From Dryococelus australis (taxonomy: Eukaryota; Arthropoda; Insecta; Phasmatodea; Phasmatidae), in contig CM056998.1 of assembly GCA_029891345.1 (NCBI GenBank), forward strand, positions 171,082,332-171,146,331: DNA of 64,000 nucleotides. Direction: 5' to 3'. Under the pieces are notes generated by a model. It did not search any database. It was not told where the DNA came from and saw nothing but the letters and a program-made list of their open reading frames with translations. The position numbers and the translations under genes were made by a program. Shown one piece after another: positions 50,660-63,169 of this stretch; the first letter of the stretch is position 1; every line of letters starts with the position of its first letter.

Positions 50660-51550
50660 TTAACATCTATAAATGGGCTGTGGTTTTGTTAGTGCGGGCC
50701 TGCGTTTCAAGGTGGCGGGGACATGATAATTTGCTTGGCGCCTGGATGTCTGGCCTTCTTTTCCCCCTATCCTGCCGGGCGGGGCAACCTCCATAGGAGT
50801 GCCGACCTTGACAATCCCGGCAAGATGGAGAAGCAGTGGAGGGAAGATAATGTGGGAAGCCACCTTCTGGCGCAAAGAGGGGCGGAGGGGTTCTCCTTTC
50901 CGGGCAGTCCCTGCAGTAATTCCTGCCTGTGCAGTGCCAGCAGCTGGTCGAGGGGGGCGGCAGGGGACAACAGGCTCGTTTCTCGCCCTGCAGAAGGTCT
51001 GAGGAAGGGGGCAGGGCCGGCGTCCTTGGAGGCATATGCCATTAGAGCCTTCCCAGGCAGGGGGCGGTTATTTCCACTGAGTTCCTTCGCCCTACCTGCC
51101 AACTCTTCAGTGGTCTGCAGCCATAGAATTAGCAGAAGATTCCTAAACTGGGGTAGGAGGATGCGGGTGATGCTCCAAACTGTCTGCCCTTCGTTTTGTT
51201 CTGTATACACTCGTTTGTGCAGGGTTCCTTCTGCTTGATAAAGAGCACTACCTCTTTATCTGGGTGTTGCACATGGGAGTAGAGGTCGGTGATTAAATTG
51301 GAGAGTATGTCATTTCTGGTAAAATGCAAAATGATTTGGGACCTGAACTGGGGCTGTCCCTTTATAAATTCCCCTGTGTAAGTTCCAGGTTCGCAAGTGG
51401 GAGCGTCTCCTCGAGTTTAATTTCTGCTTCCCCTTGAGCACTAGACGATGTTGAGCCTGCCGCTCTTTGCGCCGATTAAGGCTCTGAATGCCACCTTTTC
51501 TACTGTACGTCTAGGCCAACATTCTGTCCTTCCTGCAGGCGTACAGTCCT
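50660..51550 (-). pseudogene. R1-like LINE ORF1 (gag-like) with zinc knuckles
   Basis: On the coding strand, in broken frames, a helical region (SITRILLPQFRNLL near 51170-51125) is followed by two knuckle-like motifs near 50940-50895 (CWHCTGRNYCRDC) and near 50830-50785 (CRDCQGRHSYGGC). Both have CX2CX3(H/N)X4C, one residue shorter than the usual CX2CX4HX4C, which suggests decay or a family trait. It lies directly upstream of the ORF2 end, consistent with one internally deleted element. Confidence 0.6.
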
Positions 51551-51559
51551 AGGGATGTG

Positions 51560-54500
51560 TTTTCTTCACACACACCCAAGGCACAGACGGTGAGATGTGC
51601 AGTTGCGAATTAGGTTGCCACCAACGTCAGGCGAGGGAGCACCGGAAACCCAGGAGCAGTGGAATGTCTTTTCGGAATCAAATAGCCTTATTCAAGCCCC
51701 GTCTCCTGTAGAATTTGGCATACCTCACAACAGTTCCTCTGTGGGGTTTCAATACACACAACCACCTTACAAAAATAAAAGAAATAAATTTGAAGCAAAT
51801 GAAAAGGGGAACTATTTCTAAAAGCACATAGTCAACAATATACAAGTACAATATAATATTTATTAATACGACTTGAAAACAAGAAGAAATACCAATTGGA
51901 TTATACAAACTAAAGAGTTAATAATAATTAAGTACTTAAATGATGCAGACGAAGGTCGGTCTGTAATAGAACAATAAAAAACTCTAACTACTTCATTTTA
52001 CTTTACGCAATTTACAGCATAACCTGCCGAGGGGTAGTCGTCCAGAAGGGAACGTCGCGACGACCTACTACTGTGGAGTCAAAGAATAGACTGGGGTAAT
52101 GGGGTGCAGGGATTAGACGCGAGGTTACCTCTGGAGCGATGTGCCCGTCCTTGTAGTCGGATGAAGCAGGTGGAGCCTTCTGCGGGCTGTAGAAGAGGAG
52201 AGAGAGGTCTTGGTGAGGCCCAGGGAGTGCTTGCTGACCTATGCGGCCAGCGATCGCTAGATAGAGGCGTGTCTGTGCCTCATATAGTCGAAAATCCCTG
52301 TCTCAGGGCTCTTCCAAGGGTGCGAGTGACGATAGCCTTTTTCCACAGAGGTTGGTTATCATAGGGCTTGCGGCAGCACCGCGCATTTCTTCTCTCCCTT
52401 GGTTGAGGGGGCGACAAATTTATCTCCTCCGCTCGAGGCTCGGCGGGTGTGACATAACAGGGCAGCAGAGGTGCTGTGATCCTGTGGGGTCGGTTGAAAC
52501 TTCCTTCTCAGTTATCTTTGGGCAGTGGCTCGTCGGTTAAAACAATCTTGACTCAAGAGGGTGGCAAGCGCATGTCGGAATCTGGGCAAGCAGAACAATT
52601 TATAATTAAATGTGTTAAAAAGAGTCAATTATATTGGCACATGAAGAGTAGTCTGTCACTGTTGTAACTTGCCCCGAGCTCTTGCTAGCTCGTTTATGGG
52701 GCGAAGTTGCCTGTAGGGTGCGCTGCGCAGCAGTGTGGCATGCGTCAGTATGTAAGGGAAGTAAGAGAAAATGAGTCACAAAATCATATGTGAGGCGCCG
52801 TGCTCCCAGACAGAGTGGCGCATAGGCCAGGCAATGGAGGGGAATATAGGGGAGATGGCGGGACGTAGTGAGTTCCTGATGCCACTTGTTTAGAAGAGAA
52901 TAAAATTATCAAAATAATTTTGTTGATTACAGAAACACATTTCTATAATGGTGATGGAAAAACAGAATAGTCACTCAATAAAATCACTGGCGAATAAAAT
53001 AGTATAGCTCTGAAAATGATCACAAAATACATAGGCTTTAACACTAGGCAAAGTATACGATGAATCGTATGGAACGTTATCTCTGTAACAACATACATGC
53101 GCAGTATACTAAAATCAAAGAACAAATTATCAATTAAAATTCTAAGGAAGAAAAGTTCAGTGGTGAAATTAAAATGAGGGAAATTAGAATTATTTGTTCT
53201 TTAAATTGTATTGAAAACTGTGTAACTTCATTGGGTTTCACTGTCTAAGCAAATGTAGTTATAAGTACAACCACAATACTACAGACTACAACATTGTAAA
53301 GTTTTAATGGTTAAAATTTAAAATCAGTTGAAATTGGCTCAGACAAAATATAATCTTTAAATGTTCAGATGTCTTAATGCTCCATGAATGCTCAGGTAGA
53401 TTTTAACGTGAGACGGTTCTGTGTCCCCGGACCACTGAGAAATGTAATGTCCACGTAATTAATGAAAATACTTATACAAGTTTGCAAAAAACAAATTTCA
53501 GAGTGTGATAAGCTAAGTACGTAAAGGAATATTCTTACACACAGCAACCAAGATTCAGTCAAATTCTTAGCTGACAAGCTGCTGGAGGATTACTTCGTAA
53601 CGGAGCACCATAAAGTTAGGTTTTAATTAGGCCTCTTCTTTCATGCCTTAAGTGAAAACCTAGTTCGCACTCAGCTCTGTCGGACTAATTGACCTAAATT
53701 AGGCTGGCAGACCACAAAGTTAGTCCGTTATAGTTGGAGCTCAAATTACTAACGTCCGCTGAATTACATGATGGCGACAGAGCTTCGGTAAGACCAGGAT
53801 CCACAACCCTCTTAAACACGGCATACGGAAATATCATAATTGTCACTTCCCGTGATGTCACAATGCTAGTCCAAGCTAGTTCAGGTGCTTACTGACCCCC
53901 ATATAAGAAATAGTCTGTTGAAAAACTGACTGAGCTCTGATGATATGTGTCCATAAAAAAAAATCATGAAATTATAACCAAATTATTACATTAACATACA
54001 TTCATAAATTCTGTTGTGGAAAAATAAAATATTTTGGAGTGTACATAAACGTATAAAAATAGGTGCTGTAGAGTAAATAAACAAATATAGACTATAGCTG
54101 TTGTCAAACAAGCAAGTGTAAAGTATGAAAAATAATCAAGTTCATAATCTGTAATATTACAGTGAGGTGCGCTTTGTCGGCCCATTTTTGTGGGTGCCGT
54201 TCCTCGCAAGTCTTTGAATTAATTTGTTTGTGAATGAAAATATTTTAATCGCTACAATATTTTAATTTTGTTAAGGTCAATCAACACTGTTAATTTACAT
54301 ACGTTTGAAAGTTATTGCTATGCGAGAGTTTTAATGAAATTTCAACCTAGTCATTTTACATGCTGTCAAATAATTTGTTACATGACAAAGTTGGCATATA
54401 ATGTAATGGAAGTTGTAATGCAATTTTATTGATTACATAATTCTGCATGTATTAAGTGCAAAGAGTTTTAGGCCAGCTCCATGGTGTTATATCCAAGTGA

Positions 54501-54660
54501 TTAATTCAACAGAGCCTTTACAGAGTATTGCAGATTTTCAAACTGCTATGTATAATTATCATGAAATGTTTGTAGTTGAATGAATCACCCAAGAGTTGTG
54601 GTGATTGAAGGAATCAGTTTATTATATTTTCTAGTTGAATGTATCATGACTCGTTTATGG
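51560..54660. other. No gene recognised
   Basis: The segment 52020-52880 is GC-richer and may be a decayed LTR or retroelement leader, but no pair was found in the window. 53580-53900 is also GC-richer. The rest is AT-rich without motifs. Confidence 0.45.
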
Positions 54661-54663
54661 TTA

Positions 54664-56553
54664 TGACGCCATCTGGTGAGACACGAGACGAACGATGACA
54701 CAAATACTTACTACTGGTAATATGGGTGCCAGCGATACTTCCCAATCACCACACTATTGAGACTCAGGGTTCTCAGTGATGCTGTGGGTTATGTTAGTCT
54801 GTCTCACCCTTGTGTACTTACGAACACGTACACAATACTAAACTTTTACTAAACATCACTTTGAAATAAACACTTAATAAAATATATGTGGCTAGGACAC
54901 TGAATAAATGAGATAAGCTCACTGTAGACTTGTTTTTATTATTACTATGCATACACATTAACGTGCCAATGAAATTATGATTATCTAGGTCATGACTAGC
55001 CAATTCTGCTTGGGTGCTCCCCAGCCTGCAATTAATCTAGCGCACGCCTAATGGATGATCTCACCGAGGTACATGAAAGCACAGCCTTCACAAGGGAAGA
55101 GGGCCGACAGCTACTAGGGTGGACTGACGGTTTTTCCCTGAAGACAGGACACTGCTAATTAGAAATCAAACCCTTGATGAAAACATTAACACGTGTGATT
55201 ACTCAGCATCACTGTCGTCGGGGCTCGCCCTACCGCACGTGGGTAGTGTGGTGACGGCCTATAAAGAGCCGACTAGGACGGGAGTAATTGCACCGTACAC
55301 AAATTACAAAATTACACAAACCCTCAAAAGATACATGAAACAAGATGGGACACGAGATGAGTATTCACAATAAACACACACACGTGTGAAAACAAGTTTA
55401 GGTGGTGCGGATGCCGTTGAAAGAAGTTCTCAGCAGACCACGTGGTGCAGATGGAATTGTAATATTTCTTTGTGAAAACTGCAAATTAAATTCCAACAAA
55501 ATATAATTCTGAGCGAGAAAATTATTCTCTTATGATTTAAGTGATTGCAAGCATGCAGGATACCTGATGATGGTAAAATCAAACATTAACATTACAGCAC
55601 CAATTTACGTGAAATTACACGGAACCCTGACAAAATTGAACATAGAACCCCGAATAAAATATTGCACATGCGATATTACATAAATAAGCTCTCAAAATGC
55701 AATGATGGTATATACAAAAACTTGGCGTCAGTCAGCCGCATGGTTATACGTGATGTTGCCATAAAATATTCAAACATGAAAAATACCCTCAATTATATAC
55801 ATGAAAACAAAGCTCATAAAATTACATGTAACAATACTGCAGAAATCACAATGAAACGCCACTAACATAGGCAGATGGCACCTGATTCAAGTTGTGCAGA
55901 TCGCGTGACTTTTCAGACACCTTTCTCCTCCTCCTCGATTAAGTTAAAAATGCCAAAAGGGCATTTAGTTAAGCGGAAGCATAATGTTGGGGAAAATGTC
56001 TGGCAAAACATATGCAAGCAAAGGTTAACTGGTAAACTAAATTAACTATTGAAACCTACATCAGTGAACAAAAGTTGTAGTGCGCACGTGACAGCGTATT
56101 ACCTCACCAGCTCTCCTCGACACTGTCCAGAGACAAGCGTCGCACAGACCTACCATGGCCGCCTAAGGGGTTCACATATGCGGAAGTGCTATGCACGCTG
56201 AGTAAAATATTTTATTATAGAAATAAAATGGCACAAATTAATTTAAATTAAATACTGTTTTATATTTTATAATTTTCTTATGAATTTTTCATATTATTTC
56301 AGTGTCTTTATGTTCTTAATCTCAGTGCTCCAGGCACTTTGCATTTCATAACCAACAATTTTTAAATAGCAACAAACATTTTAAGACATATTAAACCCTG
56401 CAAATACAAATATAAAACACATTTTACACTGAAAAATAATATTTATAGTAAAGTTCTAAATTATTGGCCTCTTTGCGCATGTGCAGGACACGTGACATGT
56501 GCATGGTGAGCGTCATCATGGGCTCTATCGCCGCTGGCAGTTAGCCGGCGTCA
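54664..56553 (+). repeat. LTR1-family long LTR (copy C, 1.9 kb)
   Basis: It starts TGACGCCATCTGGTGAGACA and ends TTAGCCGGCGTCA, so the termini are a 7-bp inverted pair (TGACGCC/GGCGTCA). Homology to copies A and B (as complements) runs along the full 1890 bp. The flanks GTTA (54660-54663) and GTTC (56554-56557) match at three of four positions, a possible decayed target duplication. No gypsy body adjoins, so it is probably solo. Confidence 0.85.
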
Positions 56554-56654
56554 GTTCCAATATTTGAAGTCAGCTTGTTAATGACTTTTTAATGAATGTT
56601 AAGTACTTATTATATTTTCCAGCTCTGCAGTTTAAACTTTTGCACCTGTTGCTA

Positions 56655-56892
56655 TAGGCTGTTCATGGTAAAGTGAGCACTTTTTAAGGCGTTTCAAAAT
56701 TTTTCCTTTCATCCTATTTCCATTTTCCTGCTGCTTTTTAATAAAAACATTGCTTTGTGATGAATAAACACAGTGTATACATTTCACCATCCTCAAACTT
56801 TATTGCCTGATGCTGCAATTAGATACATTTATTAGTGGTTAAAGCCTGTTGGGAGGGTCTTAAAAAGTGCTCACTTTACTGTGAACAGTCTA
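56655..56892. mobile_element. TA-flanked MITE (238 bp)
   Basis: The ends share 34-bp inverted repeats with three mismatches, starting TAGGCTGTTCATGG on the left and TAGACTGTTCACAG (complement) on the right and running through AAAGTGAGCACTTTTTAAG. Both sides are flanked by TA. The TA duplication suggests Tc1/mariner/pogo mobilisation. A truncated second copy is at 21020-21225. Confidence 0.85.
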
Positions 56893-56894
56893 TA

Positions 56895-59800
56895 TTAAGT
56901 TTTAACTTTGATGGCATTTAGCAACATATTTTTGAAATTACTTGTACCCGAAAAGAAACAATTTTGTATTAAATATAAAAAAAAAAAAAAAAAAAAACAA
57001 TCAAGTGCAATAGAGTTTGTATACCTTAATTTGTATAGTTTGGCACAACCCAAAGCCATCCAACCACACGGCGATAATACCTTTTCATGCTAAACCACTC
57101 TAACTTCATCTTGAGACTCTTGGCCATGATGATTGCAGTGTGGTAATTACAGTTGATGTGGATTTTCCCACCAAATTACCATCATTTCCAATGATTGACT
57201 CCGCTAGTTGAGCCCAGCACACGCCACTCCAGCAACGAGAAAAGGTTTTAAATTTCCGGCATCACCACACAGCAGAAGACAGGAGTTAAGCAGGAGCAGA
57301 TGTGCAATGACAAAGAAGCGATGAGGAAGTGTGCAGTTCAAATAAACAGGACATTACAAGATGAAATGGAATGAGTAGGGAAAGTTACCTATATTTTGTA
57401 TTTTTTTTAAGTACTTTTTGTGATAAAGTGTTTGGAATTGCATTCTATTTATTTTGAAAGGGATGTTATGTGTCTAATGAAATGTTTGTGTGTGGATAAT
57501 TTTATGGTCATTTGGAGGAGCAGGCGAAGCTATTTTAGTGCCTTTTGTTTGATTTATGTTCAATGTATATGTTTGTTATGTGCATATGTATATACATATT
57601 TTATAGACAAATGGTTGGAATGTCCATTTGCCTGACTACATTCAATTGTACAATCCAGAAGAGAGCAAGAATCTGTAGGAATTCAGATTATTAGTTTATA
57701 TTGTGCTTTACATGTTTTGAAGAATTTTTACGTTTTGAGGTGTAATGGAAATGTTTGTGTTTTTTAGTATGAAAGTATTGTTTGTTTACTTTTTTTCTAA
57801 GCTTTACCCCATTTGCAAAGTCTTGGTTTGACAGACATTAAGTTTATAGAGACATCAAGGTAAAAAGAAATACGGTATTGTTTGTTTACAAACAAAGAAG
57901 TGAAAAATGAACACAATCTGTTTAAAAACTGTATTTTATGGAAAAAGTTGTTTGAATATGTCTGTTTATTATTTAGAAGTGTATTTTGTAGGCTCATGAG
58001 TGCCAGAGATGAGTGCATGCACGGCATAGAAAACAAAACACTGGTTATATCAACATCTACCATGTGATTTTGGGTAAATGTCATTGACGTATTTACGTTA
58101 TCCACATCTCAGACAGCTCCAGGGTAGATGCTGGCTGTGATTGGATGCGTGAATTTGCACCAATATCTGGGAAGTGGGTTGCTATCCCACCTAGTTTCCT
58201 TTTTCTCGGACTAGGTTTCATCTGGACCAGTTGCTCTAAAAGATACTGCTCAAATGAAATTTTTATTTTATGAAGTAAAGTGTATTAAAAGTCAAATGCA
58301 CTATTGTTCTGAAACACGTAAAGTATTAAAGAGCAGAAGGCTATAAATACTTTACCAGGAACACTTTTAAAGACTTTTGAACATCCTGTCTCAAAGTGAT
58401 ATATTTTTTATTTGTTGGAACAGTTTTTCAACACAATTATTTATTTAAATTTAATGTCAAAGTAATGGAGGACTTTCTGCCCATTAGAGTACCCTGAAAT
58501 ACAAAAAAGTTTCATACTCACTGGCTGGTACTCAAAACCGAGGAAAAGTGGAATGAACAGTGCTTATATTTATTAAATGGAAATTCAATAAGAGTGTTAT
58601 ATGTACTTGGCAGACTAAGGGAATTGAATATTTGCATGTGTGTGTTTAATGTTGAACCATTTAATTTTCATAAACTTTCACAATATTAAACTGATGAATG
58701 AGATATTTTTTTTTTGTTTTTTACTTGCAAATAGTATAGACAAGTACTACCCTACTACACCCTAGGTACGGTTCACACATTTTTCTAACTCATTTAAGCA
58801 GATATGTTCTCCACAAGTGCTAGTGAATTATTTTGTTTGTGAAGGTTGACTGGAGAGAGGAAACAAGTGTATTGATGTGTAAGAGGGAATTTTGTGTCAC
58901 TTCACACTTTGTACACTAAAATTTATTTTGTATGGTATATGCAAAACCCCTCACATCAATCACATACATCAGTACGCACCAACACATTTATTATTTATTT
59001 ATCCCCGTGCGCTTCCAAGTGTATGTCTCTCCACACCAAAGCTCAAATATATCCCTCTTCCCTTCCACAAACACAAATATAGATCCTCCAATTCTTTTCA
59101 ACATCAGCAGAAATAAAACAGTTTATTTCTAGCTACATGTTCAGACAAGAAAACAACCCATAGAATGTCTGCAATTTCAATGTTCGCCAGTAAAAAACTA
59201 AGTCACTGCAGTGATATGTAAATGCAATCCTTCCATATCATCTTCCTGCTGTCATTCTGCACCTAATTTCAACAAAAATATTGCTACCAGTTAAGTTTTT
59301 GAAGTATATTTTATAAACATAGCTACCTCAGGCGTGAAAATATATGTTTATTATACTGTGATGATAATAGAGTACACATTTTTCAGGAAAACCCAAGCAT
59401 AAAGACCTGTTCATCATAAAAATTGCTATATTCTCTTGAAAATATCTTAAAGAGTTCTGATATGATATACTGTAAGCTGTGTCCAAAAATTCCAGATCAA
59501 GATTTTTGTAAATATTTTGCACAAATCTCAGTTCAACCACTTATATCTTCAGCACCGACAGACTGGGGGAAGAAAGAAAGAGAGAAAAAAAAAAGTGGGG
59601 GAACACAGAGTGTGTGGTGTTGATGCGGACGAACCATGAGAAAACCCAACGACGATGTCAGTCATATTTTCCGCACTCTGAAATCCTGGTCGATTCCGCA
59701 AGTGGCTCCTGTTCATGTGTTACAGTAACTTCTGAATCAATTTTTCTCTAAGTATGTTTAGAGTAACCTTTCAATGAATCCGAAAATCTGAGCGACTAAA

Positions 59801-61256
59801 GAATCCCAAGTGAAACTTTACCTTAAACATATCCCGACTGGACTTAAGTAGGACTGGAGGGAGATAATCCAGTCCAGTCGCCAAGGTGAACTGAACTTTA
59901 GAATATGGATTGCAAGTTTACTCTACACACAGCCATTTGGAATGAACAGCGATTGAAAGCAAAACATATAAGAAACAGTTTTGAAGAAATTTTCTTAACC
60001 TGTTTGCATGTGGTTAAGTTGACTGAAAATTTGCAGCAAATAACAGGAGACGAAAAACATATGGCCAGAAGAGGAAGAAATGCATTTGCTGAATATTTGT
60101 ATTCATTACACCAAAACCATAACAATGTTCAGCTTTTCATAAGTTATTTGTTTTCTAGTTCAGCCAATCACCAATAGATGACTCTGCGTAATTTTCAATC
60201 CACTTTAAAACCATACTCAGTCTTGTTTAGTCTACATTCAAAACTTTACTTTAAATGCTTACTTTCCGAACAAGTTAATTCCATGTGCGATACGTGTTTA
60301 TTCCAATCCGAGTTCAGACACATCCAAAATTTTACTCTAAAAGGACTTAATTTAGAAGTTTACTTTGCTGCACTTACCATAACTTTCACAATCTGTGCGA
60401 GTAAAAATGTGTTCCCACCTTCCTCTTCACAAAGCACAATAACTTTCTCGATTATTTCTCATTCTCTGCTATGAATTACTTTGTTTTGATGTGGAGGTTG
60501 TGCATTTTTCGCCATCTCGTTCTGTCATCAACAGATTACACTGAGAATAATGTTTTTAAGATGGCATAAGGCTGTAGGACGTTGCGCATGCAGGTACTTC
60601 TTCCCTTGTTCACCATACTCCTGCACGCCATAAATTCACCTGCCAGTACTTGCCGTGACTACAGTAGTATTTCTGCACAAAATGTTGCATCATCCGGAGC
60701 AAATATTAAAGATGTAAGGGAACATTCTCTAATTAATACAAATAATTATATTTTATAAAATTCACCAAATAAGGTACCAAAACACCATCAAACTTAAAAA
60801 AAAAAAAATTCAAATATGTTTTTTTTCAGTCCATAACAAGAAAAAAAAAATTTTTACTATGCACCGAGCTTGTGGCAATATTAGTAGAAATGAATTTTTC
60901 AGTTAATGCCCTATTAGTGATTTGGAGAAACAAAGGAAAATTTATCCCTAATTACATATCACATGATTTCATTTAAATGTTTTGTCAAACTCCTAACAAA
61001 CTTGGCAAAAATAATATGTATATATATTTACAAATTGAATTACACTACATTGAAATCACTGCAAACTGACAATATGTTTTGTTTCCTTTCGTGGTTTTAT
61101 AACTACACTGCAAACTGGTTTTATAAAGCATATTGCAGACTGTTGCTGGCAATGGTAGACTGCTCAACCAATGCACCAGTTCCTACGAGTCATTTAATTG
61201 AGATGGTGCCACCCACATGCATGTACACTGAGACCATCACTGAACGATGAGGACCA
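56895..61256. other. No gene recognised; downstream of the ZNHIT3-like exon
   Basis: AT-rich, with an A-run at 56979-56997. Frames such as 59905-60177 (plus, 90 codons) are methionine-initiated but have no known motif. The part next to 61256 probably contains the 3' untranslated region of the ZNHIT3-like gene. Confidence 0.45.
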
Positions 61257-61435
61257 TCACAGTAGCGACTCTGGGGGCTCCACCACCTTCAGGCATTCGT
61301 CAACAAACTCTACGAACATGGGTTCTAGCATGGCTGTCTGGATTGCCATCTCCGGGTCTTCAGAGTTGTTGATTGCAATCAGCACATCCCTGACGTGTGG
61401 GTTCTGGAGTACGCTTCGCAAGCCATCACTGCTTT
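61257..61435 (-). CDS. ZNHIT3: Zinc finger HIT domain protein 3, last coding exon
   Basis: The minus-strand exon encodes 58 residues and a stop: SSDGLRSVLQNPHVRDVLIA, then NNSEDPEMAIQTAMLEPMF and VEFVDECLKVVEPPESLL. This is the conserved C-terminal region of ZNHIT3 (leucine-rich NPH-R segment, then EPMFVEFAD-CL-VVEP), a nuclear protein that binds NUFIP1 and helps assemble box C/D snoRNPs. The exon opens after a pyrimidine-poor but clear acceptor (GGTTACAG, AG at 61436-61437), in a phase where the first codon is split one base before. The HIT zinc-finger exons at the N-terminus were not found upstream on the minus strand (61.4-64 kb), so they probably lie beyond the window's right edge. The reading frame is intact. 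Confidence 0.9.
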
Positions 61436-62834
61436 CTGTAACCCCACAAACATTTCAAAAGGGATACTTAAGAGTGCCACAATTCGGCTCTATTTCAGAA
61501 TTTATAACACACAAAATGTTAACCTCTTTTGTAGCAAAAGCTGAACATATCTAAAGGGAGTGCATATATTTATAAATAAATAAAAATTTAAAAGTTTGGA
61601 ATTCAATTCATTACATTTACATTTCATTACAATTCTTAAAATTATAAAGCTATAAATTATATAATTATAATACTTAAAATTCCATTTCTGAAGGATTCTT
61701 TTCCCTGTAAAAATGCCAGTAAGAAGAATTATTGTAAGAAGACACGTGAACATGCTGTTAATCATCAAGAAAATGTCACCCTAATCTGTCATCACTACAC
61801 AAACCAGGATAAGTGGATGACAGTATCATGCTACTATGATATAGGAAATCATCCTTACAAATGTCCTGTTACCTCCAGGTTCAACAACTTCCAGACTTAT
61901 CTATATGGAAATTGTCAATGTTAGGGTATGTAGCCCTCATTTTATTTCCAAACACTTGCACGCAAATATAAATTTTTACTTGGCAGCATGGTACAAAAAG
62001 AATATCTTCACACTACCTTAGACACCAGTCTGTTAAATTTTGGGTTTCAAGCAGGACAGCCATGCACTAAATGGTGACGTCCAATTGAAAAACAGCATCA
62101 AAACTGCAGAAAGCTATGAACTACTTGGAAAGATACTTGTATGACTGAAATGTGGAAATATCACTGATTCAACCTACCTGCCACTTTAGCAACCACGGCT
62201 ACTGTGGAAGTAATGGACAGAACAATTCTATTCAATAACTCAAATTAAATCCATTCCATGCAATGATTCATTCTAAAGAATTATTAGTGTTGATCATTTA
62301 GTTCTCTTCATTAACACACACTGCAGTTATTTGGAGTTATGACTCTCTCATTCTTTTGAGTCATCATTATATGTATCAGCTTTACTTTCTCGGCTCTCAC
62401 CGCACCTGTGTAAACTGCGGAGAAAAATAATATACTGGTCTGCATTATGGGTGACTGACTATATAAAAAACAACCATACCAAGTGTCATTTTTACTTTTT
62501 TAGACTGTAAGCAAGTATTGCACAAATAAAAAAGTAACAACTTTTGTGCAGTACAATGATTTTTAACAACACAGGATGAATAAAGTGCACGTTTGTTAAA
62601 TGGTTCTGGTCAAAAATCAAAGAACACTTCCCTATTGAGAACCTACTGAATTCCAAACACTATTATCTTACATTATAAATTAATAGGGTGGCAGTTACTG
62701 TAAAAAAATGTTATTTTAACAAACATTTATTATCTTAGTTGATGTCAATAGACTGAATTCGGTGCACTAACTAGGAACTCTAGAAATTAAAAAATTGTTT
62801 AACTTAGTTAATTTTTCTCATACATTATGATACT
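61436..62834 (-). other. Probable ZNHIT3 intron; no exon seen
   Basis: Minus-strand sequence upstream of the last ZNHIT3 exon. It is AT-rich and no C4/C-H zinc-finger HIT motif was seen, so it is read as intron. Small exons could be missed. Confidence 0.45.
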
Positions 62835-63169
62835 TGTTGCTGTCTGCATCACTTCCATTCCCCCATCCCACTCAAGCGAGCAAATCAATGTGTCAAGGAC
62901 AGAGTGGTAACCTGAGGAGAGTGCTGAGATAAACAAAGCAGTGCCTCTGCTGTGATAAGCCTATTGGGATTCATGTCACCTTTCCTAATTAAGGGGATTG
63001 AATGTCAGCAGTTATAATAGTAGAGATGGGTAGTTTAATGATGCAAATAATAGTTGTGTGAATATTTATAGCAATATAAGTAAATTAAAAATAAAATTTA
63101 GTTATTTTATTTTTATTGAGAACTTCATCCCTCACACATACTCCGATATGCCCCTGACATTGTGTAACA
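62835..63169 (+). repeat. LTR2 copy with internal deletion (335 bp)
   Basis: It starts TGTTGCTGTCTGCATCAC, matching the LTR2 start, and ends CATTGTGTAACA, matching the LTR2 end. The middle is about 440 bases shorter than in the 775-bp copy. Both termini are kept, so it was shortened after or before insertion by an internal deletion. It lies in the probable ZNHIT3 intron. Confidence 0.7.
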
